A DNA stretch of 64,000 nucleotides, from the NCBI GenBank assembly GCA_023525715.1, contig CM042015.1, forward strand, positions 84,496,750 to 84,560,749, given 5' to 3'. Source of the stretch: Cichorium intybus (lineage: Eukaryota > Streptophyta > Magnoliopsida > Asterales > Asteraceae). The position numbers and the translations under genes were made by a program. Shown here one piece after another: positions 46,026-56,936 of this stretch; within the stretch, counting starts at the first letter, position 1; each line of letters starts with the position of its first letter. The notes beneath the pieces are model-generated. The model was not told the DNA's origin. It made no database searches and saw only the letters and a list, made by a program, of their open reading frames with translations.

Positions 46026-47880
46026 GTTAGAGCATTGATGATCTTTGTGACTCAAACGAAAGGAGGAGTGACGACGAGTCTATATGGCTCGAGATCGTAA
46101 GGGAGGTTTGATAGAGTTAAAGAGGAGATGGATTGAAATCAAAGAACGGTATGAGATACCGTGAGATTGTGTTGAGTAGTAAGTTTTGACGATGATACAA
46201 GATACCATAAGTTGAGCTGGAATAGTACTGCAGTGTTGTGCTTGTGTGTAGACGGGCATATACTTTATAGTGATGTAGAGTAATGAGAAATGTACTATCC
46301 TTGCGTATGGATAGATATGAACGTAGCGGTAAGTTTGTGTGGCTTGAAACCTTGTGGGTTGAAAAAGGGATGAATCAGAGGTTGAGTAAACAGTACGGGA
46401 GTACTATGAGATGATACCGTGAATAATACTATTGAGAAGTGTTGTTGTGAGTAAGCATGTTTATCATGTAGTCGTGTTGAGTATGTGTGAGATTTCTTAT
46501 ATGTTGAACGAAATACAGTTTTATAAATATATAATGAGAAGATATGAGTTAAAAGAGAAAGAAAGTAATTGTGGTTGTGATTGATAGAATTCGTTCCTTA
46601 GCAATCAAACCAATTACTGCCAGTGAAATAAATGTGTGAGTGTGAATATGACAAAACTATTTATTCGTATGAGACGATGAGTAATAAATTTTGCTATAAT
46701 AATCTTGAATTATTTCTTGAGATTAATGAGTAAATCGGATGAATTAGAAATTTAGATGATAATGACAGAGAAGTGGCAAAAGGAAAATCCTTACTGATAA
46801 TGTATCAGGAGGAATATAAGTGGTTGTGTTGATAAATTATTTGAGAATAAATTATCGAGTTTGATATAGATCTAATGATTATCGATTGAGTGAGAGCGTG
46901 ATGTGGATTGTCCACATAAGAGATGATATAATAAGCGAGTATATTGTGAGAAACAACATGAGGTATGCTGTTGAACTGAAATAAAAAGGAGTTAAATGGT
47001 AGAAGATTGTTAGTTGTATATTGGGTGAAAACCTAATATGTGTGATGAGGAGGGAGCAGAGATGAATGTGTTTTCAGAGAAGTTGAAGTCGGTTGTGGTG
47101 ATGAGACAACTGAAACGGATTTTGTGTGATTAAAGTGTCGAGAGTTAAATAACAAATTCAGAGGATGCGTGAGTGAAACTTGAGATAGTTTCTAATATTT
47201 TGTTATTTCTGGATTTTTATCCTAGTATTTATGAGCTATGTTGATGAGAAATCAATTATTCACATGTTGCAATATGAGAAGTAAATTAAGAGAGAATGTG
47301 AGCTTGGAATCGGTGAGACCGTTTTCTTTATTGAGTTAGAGTAAACCATTTTAAGGAAATTGGAAATGGAAGTTGAATCTCAAATAGTTATTGAGATTAG
47401 TGTTATAGAAAGAGTGGATGGTACGCTGAGAATATGGCTCGATGTGAACCATAGATATAGGTGTGTGTAAGTGATGATAGTGATTGGAGTATCACTTGAA
47501 GAGTGAGGTGAGATACCTTCGTATCGGCAAAGCTATAACAAGGGAGTGCCCTGAAAGAGTGAGTGGTTGTCCATGTGAAATGGTAACAACCAATGTGGTT
47601 ATAGAGATCCTATTACGAGAATAATGGCGGGCGTAAAGATTTTGCGGAAAGAGAAGTCGAATGAGAAAGTTTCTAAATGTAATGTGAATCGAGGGAGCTC
47701 GAGTTCTATAGCTATATTATAAGTAAATAAGATGCAACAGTATGTACATGTTATATGAGTTGACGAGAGGATAATATCATTATCATACGTAATGATTGAT
47801 TGCGGTGGTGAGATGATTGTATAAGCCATGCCTAGTCTAAGAGATTCCGAGGACGGAATCTTTTGAAGGGGGTAATAACT

Positions 47881-48838
47881 TGTAATACCGTAATTTTAAT
47901 TTATGGTAGAGTTATTTTAATTTTTGATATAAACGAGATTAGATGAGTTAAAACACGAGTTAAGATGTTTAGAAACTCATCTATGATAAGTTGGATGTTA
48001 AAAAGAGTAAAAAAAACAACTTGGGTTCTTGAAAAGTTAAACCGGGTCGAGCTTTAAAACACGGGTCGAGTTGGGTTGAAATGAAAATGGAAAAAGAGTA
48101 ACCCGGGTCGTGTTAAGGAACCCGGGTCGTGTTCGAGAAAACCCGGGTCGGGTTGGAGAAGCCGGACCGTGCTGCGCCTTGGACTGAAAAATGTGAATTA
48201 TGCGTATTTGGACCCGGGTCGGGTTCTGTAACCCGGGTCGGGTTACGGTGCAGATGCTATTTAAGTGAGAAAACCTCATTTCGAAGGAAACAAAACCCAT
48301 TTCGATTTTTAGAGCTCCAGATGCGATTTTTGATGAAATTAAGCCTGGAGAATCGTTAGGAAGCGTGGAGAGACTCGAATCAAACCCCGTAAACGCGTGC
48401 TCGATTCCTAATTTCTCGAGGTGAGTATTTCTTGGTTTTTGGGGTTTCAAACCCTAGCTTTTAATCTTCATGTTTTAGCTATAAATTGAGATATACGTTG
48501 TTAGTAGGTTGTTAGTGGATGCCTTTAGAGTTATTGGTGAGATTATTGTCGAGTTCCTACGGTTGAATGAGTAGAACCGCGGATTTGGGGGTTTCGGTAA
48601 ATATGGAGTTGATGATTACAGTTTATACTCCTTTTTCCTCTTTTGAGATATACATATTTGAGATAAATGATATTGAGATAATTGTGGATAATTGAGAAAT
48701 TGATTTAGACTATGGTAATACGACCAAGTCTAGCGATCAGGAGTCCGGTATGCGCGTTTTGGGAGTTCCACTTACTAAACCAATATCAGGTGAGTACTCT
48801 TATGTACTTGAGTAGAAATCTACCTTATGGTAGACTGA

Positions 48839-48893
<55 letters not shown>

Positions 48894-49746
48894 AAGTTAT
48901 TATTGTTATAACCCAATTGTAGAGCGAGCGAATTGTTATATGTAAATAACAACAACCGAGTTGAATATATATATATTGATTGTATAAACTGAGTAGATGT
49001 TAATGTAGTGACATTAAAGAGTTTTGAGTCAATTTATATAGCCATGAGGGCTTATGAGCTAGAATAGAGTTTGAAGTGGAATAGAGTTCGGGGTGGAATA
49101 GAGTTTGAAGTGGAATGAGTTTATATGTGTTGTTTTAACCCTTGGTATGTATAATGAGATGTTTTGCAGGTTAATAGTTTGTATGTATAATGAGATGTAT
49201 TACAGGTTAGTAATTACCTACTAATTCTTTTAATTGAACTATGTTGTCGTTGAGTTGTTCATTGCAGAAAGAGAAAAGTTATATGAGTTTCATAAGGTGT
49301 TAATATTGTTTTGGTATAAATGGCTAAGTGTGTTAACCATAGTGAAGGACCGAGATAGTCCATTCAAAATGAATTTAGTTACAACGAGCGAATGAGAAAG
49401 TTTGTTGAGAATGAGTTCAAAGAGACATCGGGTGTTGAGACTTGATTAATAATGATTACTCACTAAGCTTTTTATAAGCTTACACTTGAGTGTTATGTTG
49501 TTTTGCAGGTATCCGTAGCAGTGATAGGGGAGAGCATGTGATAAAGAGAGATGGACAAGTTTAGAGCCTGTCCTTTAGCTCTCTTTGATTTATTTGTAAT
49601 GCCTGGTTAAAATTTGTAAGGACCTTTTGTATAATTACATGTGATGATAACATCTTGATCCGTGATTTGAGTACAAGTATACCCATTTAATGTATAATTG
49701 TTTGAAAATTTTTGGGTGTACTTTGTATGAGAAACCGGGTGTTACA
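47881..49746 (+). repeat. 3' LTR of the 7.1-kb element
   Basis: Near-identical to the 5' LTR. Differences include GAGAAGCCGG for GGGTACCGG after the repeat motifs (about 48154), a shorter AT tract (48846-48890), GCCATGAGG for TTCATGAGG, and GCTCTCTTT for GCTGTCTTT near the end. Confidence 0.9.
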
Positions 49747-50261
49747 GATGTTTGTCCCGGATTGGTCATTGAAGTTTTTTTTTTTGCGCAATAGGTCACT
49801 AAAGTTGAATTTTACATGTTAAATAGGTCCCTGACGTTAAAACTAAACGGTTTCTAGGTTATCCCGCTTAGTTGGCACGGTGACATGGCAACAAATAGAA
49901 CACGTCATATACATGTTAAATTTGGGCTAGACTTTTCCAGGTTAAAACTCTAAACTGGAAGAGGTAAACGGTGGTCGACGGCTTATTTATTCTGATTTCC
50001 AAAACTTTCCGGTGGTTATTTGGGTGGACTTTGCTAGAAAAGGTCGGGCAACATGCGGGTTTATATTCATATATTAACTATTGTTAACTAATTCACACAA
50101 AGGACCCATCATCTATCCATTAATTACTACCATTTGGACCCTTGTTTCCGCCATTGTTGATTTTTTAAGATGAGATCAACCTGCATTCAGCATTCATACT
50201 GCCATTGCTTTCCTCTCTTGTTACACCCTAACTGTAGCAGCATTAAATCTCTCTTCGACAC

Positions 50262-50640
50262 GCGAGAACAATGCTTTATCGATTTTAGCATTCAAATCCA
50301 AAGCTGATCTGTATAACCATTAACACGAGCTCCGCCCATTGCAAATGGCAGGGAGTGCAATGCCATCCCGACAGTAAGATGGTGCGAATCGTTCTTGGAA
50401 CTTAAGGCTCTCCTGTGTTTTTGCTCCCAACACATTGACTCGCTAGATCAATTAGGAGTCCCGAGTCTGCAGAGCAACTCGCTTACCGGACCCATACCTG
50501 ATCTCGCTGGACCCGTTAATCTCAAAATTATGTTTCTGGACCATAACTCCTTCAATGGTGCCATTCCACCCTTGATCTCTTCCCGTCACCGTCTTCGAAC
50601 CCTAGATCTCTTCACTTCACCGCCACCGTCATTCCTGTTG
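50262..50640 (+). pseudogene. Captured fragment of an LRR receptor-like kinase (At5g67200-like N-terminus)
   Basis: Across shifting frames it reads NALSILAFKSKADLYN, the start of the LRR N-terminal domain, and then a W-GVQC-like cap remnant near 50340. RIVLE-LRL-G-F-PNTLTRL, DQLGVPSLQSNSLTGPIPDL and NLKIMFLDHNSFNGAIPP, two or more LRR units, follow. RHRLRTLDL comes last, before the frame is lost. This is the order found in plant inactive LRR receptor kinases with SxDQLRVLSLxxNSLxGPIPDL. Stops and frame shifts, for example near 50325 and 50400, show it cannot make the ectodomain. Transmembrane and kinase parts are absent. Confidence 0.75.
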
Positions 50641-51217
50641 ATATAACAAATAAGATCGATTAAACTACCCTCGATCTCTTCCCTTCACCGCCGCCGTGAG
50701 TGTGCTTGGGCAAAGTACAGAAATGCAAAAAGGGTTGGCCGGATTTTACAAGCTCCGGTTCAAGAAACCAGAATCGATCAGCACTGATATCTTCATAATG
50801 TGTGTACCGATTTTCCAAGCTCCGGTTCAAGAAAGCACAATCAAAATGGGTTGGTGGATTTTACAAGTTCCGCTGGCATTTTGGTGCTAATTTCTTTATA
50901 ATGTGAATTAAGATGTCCGAGAAAAGAAAAAGAAATGATATAATGTCAAGGAGTGAGATAATGGAAATGGCAGGACGAAGGGGAGGGTTATTTTGGCACT
51001 GTATGACGTGGCCTATATGACCTGTCCTTTTTGTTGCCACATCACCATACCAACTAAGCGGGTTAACCTAGAAATCAGTTAGTTTTAACACCGAGGACCT
51101 ATTTAACATGTAAAATTCAATTTTAGTGACCGATTGCGCAAAAAAAAAACTTCAATGACCAATCCGGGACAAATACCAAACTTTATTGTGCTACAGTATC
51201 AATAACCCTTATATGTG

Positions 51218-51549
51218 TTGGCAAGGTAAGTCTGATAAGGGAAAGTCGCACAATCAAACTCCTTTTACCCACATAAATTAGCAAGACCGGGGTATGTAAG
51301 TTTAAATGAGAAATCATTAAGCCCGCAAAATTAAAATATTTGTTGTTTTCTTGGCACTTAATTTTTTTCGCTTAATTCTCATTTGTTGATCACGGTTTTA
51401 ATAGGTAAAATAAAAAGTGATTCTACAACTAAAGTTCCCGTCCGGTCTTTGATATGGAGGAAAGAAAGGACTATACAAAAGAGAGGATGTGAAGGGTGTT
51501 AGTATGTACCATGAATTGAATTTTGAAAGTACCTTTTTGTTTGTTTACA
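51218..51549. other. Spacer right of the MULE
   Basis: AT-rich, no gene seen. The left boundary of the CACTA remnant beyond is not defined and could lie within this spacer. Confidence 0.4.
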
Positions 51550-54207
51550 TTAAGATTAGGCTAATTGGTAATTACTACAATTATTTGCCATATTATTGGC
51601 CAGATCGAAAAAGAAACTGCGATTAAAGAAGAAAAAACAACACTTGAACCAACCACGAATGCCCTTTCACCCATCTTTGACAGAGACCATAGAGGATTTG
51701 TAAGAAGGGTTGGGGCGGGAGTCACTACGAGCCAAAACTTCAGCAAAAGAGTAAATTGATCAAATGAAGCAAGAGCTACATGATAAAAATAACGAATGCA
51801 ACATGAAATTTAATTTTCTGATATAGTAATTACTAGCTGCTCAAGGTATTATTATTCCAGTTTCACCGGGTAATTCAAACGTAATGGAGTCTCCAACAAC
51901 TACTACTACAACCCTAAGCACTTCAAATGAAAGCAAGTAAGTATTTTTACTGTTTTTTAACAATGGACTTCTAACGCTTTTCAGGGAATTGTCATCCTAG
52001 AAATCTATTATATCAACGCCCAAAGAGTGTGTACATATGCCAACATCCAAAACACCCCCAAATGCAACAGAAATTGATGTAAGTTAATTTGTCATCTGAT
52101 TTGAATATTTATATTTGAAATATCGTTTGGATATAATATAATGTTAGGTTAATCTAATTCAATATTTTGTTAAAAATATACACTTGATGCCTTCCCACCA
52201 TGTTTGCAGTTTGGTTCTCAAATTTAGATCTTTGAAATGGTAATGTACTTTGGTTAATACATCTGAAATGGTAATGTACATTGGTTATTATGTGTGAAAT
52301 GGTATTGTACTTTGTGAAGTATGGCTCATATTTCTTTGGGTTCATAATATATTCATTAGTGTGAGTGTGGGAGAGGGGGACGAAATGATTTGAACTTTGT
52401 TTGGTATGCCTGAAATGGTAATGTACTTTATTTGTATTAATCTATTTTGACAATTATTTTCCATTTTTCTTATCGCTTTTATTAGAATATTCAAATACAC
52501 TATTTCATATAACTTTGAAAGATGGTGAAAACAATAATGCATCTATTTCTGAGGATACAAATGTTGGGAGTTCATCTCAACATGAATTAAGACAACCACC
52601 TCTAAAAAAAATTCTAGTAATAACCAAAGTATGTATTTCGTCATGTTTACATAGATATATAAGTGACTTAAACTTTATAATTATAATGTCTAATGTATAT
52701 CTATAGACAAAAAAAATGCAAATTGTCGTATCCAAACTCAAGAAACGCTACTGCATACAGTATTGTGTGACTAAATGTAACCGGTAGTCATGATAAATGA
52801 TTAAACATGTGGTTATAAGTAATTTACGATCACAACTTTGTTATATTTGCGTGTCTAAATGTAAACAATGGTTGTTAAATGCGAAAGAACATATGACTAT
52901 AAATATATAATGGTCACAGTTCAATCTTTTAAACATCGCTAAAAGTAAACAATAGTTTTTATACATGAAATAACTTGTGATTATAAGAGTTTTATGGTCA
53001 CAATTCAATTTTTAAAAAATACATAATCGTGACTATAAATAGTTTATAGTCACAGTTTAAGTTCTGATATGTGTCCAAAAGGAAACTTTTGTCATAGTAA
53101 AAGAAAAAACTTGTGACTATAATTGTTATATGGTCACGGTTTAATTTGTGATGTGTTTCCATATAGAACACTAGTCACAATAAAAGTTAAATTTGTGACT
53201 GGAAGCATTGTTTGGTCACAGTTTAATTTTTAATTTGAGATTAAAAATAATCAATGGTCAATAATAAAATATATAACATGTGACTATAATTATATTGTGG
53301 TCATAGTTTCATTACTTATGTATGACCAAATGTCACAAATTGTCTTTATATAAGACAAAAAGCCGTTATTGTAACCATCTAATCATCATAGTTTAATTTG
53401 CTGACATGTTTGAAAATGTAATACCAGTCACCATAAAAGATAAAAACTATGACTAAATGTAGTTTTTGGTGACATCTAATTTATAATTTGCGACTGGAAT
53501 TTATCATTAGTAATAATAAGATACAAGATGTCATTATAATTATATTGTGTTCACATTTTAAAAACTTGTGTGTGACTAAATGTAAACAATGGTCATAAAA
53601 AAAATACATACGACGATAAATAATTTATGGTCACATTATAACATGTGTGTGACTAAATGTAAACAATTATCATGATATGATAAAAAAACCGTGACAATAA
53701 GTATTATATGGCAACAATGTATTTTGTGTTGTGTTTCTAAATTTAACAATATTTACGATAAAAGATCAAACATGTGACTAAATATTTTTTTTGTCAGAAT
53801 TTAAGTTTTAATTTGTGACTAAAAGTAATCAATGATCATAATAAAAGAAAATACATATAACTATGAGTAATTTATAGTCACAATTTAATAGCTTTGTGTG
53901 ACTAAATATAAATGATTGTCATAATACAATAAAAAGTGGTGACTATAACTATCTTATCGACTTGGTTTATTCTGTGTCGTATTTGTAAATGTAACAATAG
54001 TCAATGATAAAAGATTAAACATGTGGCTAAATATATAATTTGGTCACATTTTGAATTTAATTTATGACTAAAAGTAATCATTGTTCATAATAAAAAATAC
54101 ATGAGACTATAAATATATTATTGTCACAGTTTAATTTATTGGTGTTGCTACTATTGTCGTTGTCGCCCTATAAGTGTCACCCCCATTGCCTATAGTTCCT
54201 GTAGTGA
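51550..54207 (+). mobile_element. CACTA (En/Spm) remnant: 3' coding part plus subterminal repeats
   Basis: A broken frame at 51598-51760 reads QIEKETAIKEEKTTLEPTTN and then FDRDHRGFVRRVGAGVT. This resembles the C-terminal part of the plant Ptta/En/Spm-type CACTA protein; IIIPVSPGNSNVMESPTT at about 51850-51900 continues it, with introns and stops. From about 52750 to 54140 runs a field of loosely repeated units with TGTGACTATAA and TGGTCACAGTTTAA words, the usual subterminal repeats. The element ends at 54207, where the complement reads CACTACAGGAACTATAGG, the CACTA terminus. No 5' terminus was found; the copy is truncated. Confidence 0.65.
52750..54140. repeat. Subterminal repeat field of the CACTA element
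   Basis: Roughly fifteen to twenty degenerate units of 60-75 bases. Typical words are AAATGTAAACAATGGTC, (A/G)TGTGACTATAA, and TTATGGTCACAGTTTAATTT, often in alternating orientation (GTCAC/GTGAC). AT-rich and non-coding. Confidence 0.7.
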
Positions 54208-56074
54208 TAATATGTTGAGTATCATATTTTCATATACACATGATATGTTTGACTTTGATTTTTCTCATTTCATGCTAGTATGATATATGCTTAAGGTTTT
54301 ACAAGTCACAAAACTCGGTTCTCGTGGTTCAAGGACCAAAACCACTCTAGTTCTCCCCATATGATTTTTGGTTGTCACTAAGGGCAAAAAATCTGATGCC
54401 AACCGGTTCGGTGTCGGTCTAGTACCAAAGCTCACCCCTATTTGGGAGTATAATTTGGGGTAGAGGCACGCAAATAAGTCGGTTCAAACATATCCAGATT
54501 TTTAGCATAGGTAACAACATTAGACATGAGCATGAGTAAGTTTGGGTCGATTTTTGGCTTAAACCGAACCCAAACCGATAATGTCAGTTTTTTGGGTGCA
54601 AAACCCATATAGGTTCGATTTCGTTCGGTTCGGTTTTTACAGGTTTCGGTTCGGCTTTATAGGTCTTCGCTTTAAAAATCATGGGTTCACAGGTTTCGTG
54701 TTTTTGGGTTTGAAACTGTGGGTTTTGCGAGTTTAAACCTGCCGAAAGTATGCTGCTATAAATTATAAACAGACTTGTGGGTTCAAACTTAATGAAACGA
54801 TGGTTCAAAACCGTAGGTTTATACGTTCAAACTCACTAAATTAACTATTATAAAATATACATGAGTTTCTGGATTTAAACCTACTAAAATCATAGGTTTT
54901 GTATGAAAAACCGAACCGAACTATAAAAATTGGTTTTTTCAATAATTCAAACCTACACCATCACTTTTTTTGGTTTTTAAGTCTACACCATCGGTTTTTT
55001 TTTTTGGTTTTTCATTCTCGGTTTTGTCAAATTTTGTCAATTTTTCGTTTTCCAAGTCCGACTTTGCTCTCTCCAACCAACATATAGTCAGTCATTTTAC
55101 ACTTCTTAGTAGTCCTAAATCCTAATCCAAACCAGTCTTATAATGAACCGGTCCTAAAATGTTAAAAACCAGACTAAGCGGGTCCAAACTTGTAGAGGCA
55201 AAGGCACGTGGCTGCTTGGTTGGCTGCCTCGTTACCGTACTTCGATTGTTCGCTTTACGTTACTCTAGTTCCCTTTTTATAAGCTAAGCATCCTTCACAT
55301 CTTTGTTGTGCCAGCCAATGTGCACATTGTAGCAACTGACTAGAAATGCTTTGAACAAAACCAGTTAAATCTATTTAGAGCTAGTTAATTGGTCTTTTCC
55401 ACAAACGGCTAGGAATTGAGAAGCAATGTATAAATAACAACTATAAATTATAAGACTTCTGTTTTTTTTTTCAACGGTGAAAAAGCATTATTTTAAAATT
55501 TGGTTTCTTCCCAAATACCATCATATAATTACCTTTCATACCCAATCATTTTTCTCAGCCTATCTTCTAATTAGCTCTCAAAAATCTCTTTAGAATTGCA
55601 AAAATAAATTGAAGTTTTGAATATTAGACAACCGGGTCGAAAAACCAAACAAATTCGAAATTGAACTAGAGAAAACCAATATCTGAACCAAATTAAGTCA
55701 ATTACCCGAACAGAAAGACCGCTAGATCGGATTGGTCTACAAAGAAACTGACCAAAAATAGACAGATCCACAAAAGTCAGGACTGAAAAAGACCTGGCGA
55801 GGCCGGTCCGAAAAAAAAAAACGGTCCAACCCGAGATCGGTCCTGAAAAAGACTGGATCATCCTAGGACCGACCCAGGACGGTCCAAGACCCTTTTTTGT
55901 GTATCACTAGTTAGGGGTGTATGAGCTGGCTGCTAAAAAAACTAAAAAAAGTGTCAGGTAGTGTTTCAATTTCGCTAGTTAACTTAGTAGTACGTACAAA
56001 CACAACAATGTTTAAACAAAAGCTGACGAGCTTGTCTAATCACTATTTAATGTATGAATACTCACATTTATCAA
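54208..56074. other. Intergenic DNA with degenerate GGTTCGGTTT/AACCGGTCC tracts
   Basis: The stretch 54380-54930 is dominated by variants of GGTTCGGTTT, GGGTTTGAAAC and AAACCGAACC. The stretch 55620-55900 is dominated by ACCGGTCC/GACCGG words. They give open frames without conserved protein. The last about 90 bases (from 55985, GTTAACTTAGTAGTACGTACA) match the 3' flank of the arabinogalactan-peptide units. Confidence 0.5.
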
Positions 56075-56936
56075 GGTTGGAACTCTAATATTCTTCTATT
56101 CAGAACTCAAACTGAAATACAAGAAAGAACTACTAACTCTCTAAAACAATCTCTATGTTTTTGTGGTGCTTAACAAATATTCCTAAAACCTCTATTTATA
56201 GTGATGGTAGTGTGCATAATTTCTAGAATAGCTGCTAACTAATAATGAGTTCATACTTGAGATTCAACAAAGGGTGGCTGTGGTCGATGGTGGCTGCAAG
56301 TTTGTGTTTACATTGTGTTTACATTCACATTCTCCCCCCTTAAACCAAACTTGGCTTGGGATTCGTTACGCCGATCATGTTGCGCATTCCATGCCATCCC
56401 CGGCTACAGAATAATCGGCAAGTGCTTTGTCTTTATCTTTCTCGAGTTTCAATTTTGCATCATTGGAACAAGTTGTTGGAATGCAATCTCTCACACTAAA
56501 CTCCCCTGAAATCCTTTTAGCATAAGCCGTTTTCTTTAGTGACACGTCTTCCTTCTTTTGCATCACTTTACGAAAGTCGATACCTCGATTTTTGGGACGT
56601 TGGATAAAACTGGCAGCTGCTTTTTTGGTCCAAGTCCATCTTTTCCGTTTACCAAAGAACACGTCTCGTCTTATTCGTGGCTTCTTTTTCCGTGCGTTGA
56701 AAAACTGGTGTCGTTTTTCACTTTTTTCAACTTCAATATAAATTCTTTGCTCACTCGAATCATCTAGTTTCTTTAGATGTGAACCTAGAATTTTATCATG
56801 CTCCAAACAACCATTAACTTTCATGGTATAATAATTGGCATACGGACGTCGTTGATGCCACAACCAACCGGAATCATCTTGGGATGATAAAAGACACATT
56901 TTTCGTCTCGTCTTTAAAAGTGTCTTTGTAACACCC

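Larger units (their letters stand above)
42623..49746 (+). mobile_element. Young non-autonomous LTR retrotransposon, 7124 bp (LARD-like)
   Basis: Two nearly identical LTRs (42623-44511, 1889 bp; 47881-49746, 1866 bp) begin TGTAATACC and end GGTGTTACA, with 5-bp TSDs GATGT (42618-42622, 49747-49751). A primer-binding site for initiator tRNA-Met, TGGTATCAGAGC, follows at 44515-44526. A purine tract, GAAGGGGG, precedes the 3' LTR at about 47866. I see about ten base changes between LTRs plus a different AT-repeat length, so insertion is recent. The 3.37-kb interior has no recognisable gag, protease, reverse transcriptase or integrase on either strand. It is rich in GAGATGAGAT-like words. A Ty3/Gypsy relative is the likely source of enzymes, by LTR style only. 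Confidence 0.9.
42587..51208. mobile_element. Pack-MULE, about 1.49 kb without its insert, split by an LTR retrotransposon
   Basis: The outer ends are GGGTTATTGATACTGTAGCA on the left and its inverse on the right, flanked by exact 9-bp TSDs TTATATGTG (42578-42586 and 51209-51217). The terminal repeat is about 200 bp. Its left copy is interrupted after 36 bases by the LTR element and resumes at 49752 (TTGTCCCGGATTGG, matching CCAATCCGGGACAA at the right). Continuing pairs include GCGCAATAGGTCACTAAAG, TTTTACATGTTAAATAGG and CCCGCTTAGTTGG. Removing 42623-49746 and one GATGT gives about 1493 bp. The interior carries a receptor-kinase fragment. Confidence 0.9.

Noticed and set aside
50395..50646. 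An intact small LRR protein
   Set aside because: It is one frame of a captured receptor-kinase fragment; neighbouring parts of the same domain lie in other frames, and no signal peptide, membrane or kinase segment is present.
56375..56899. 174-residue - strand frame as a separate gene
   Set aside because: Its start is the continuation of the Copia GAG-pre-integrase domain (WLWHQR) and the rest is unrecognised sequence inside the same element; the ATG is internal.
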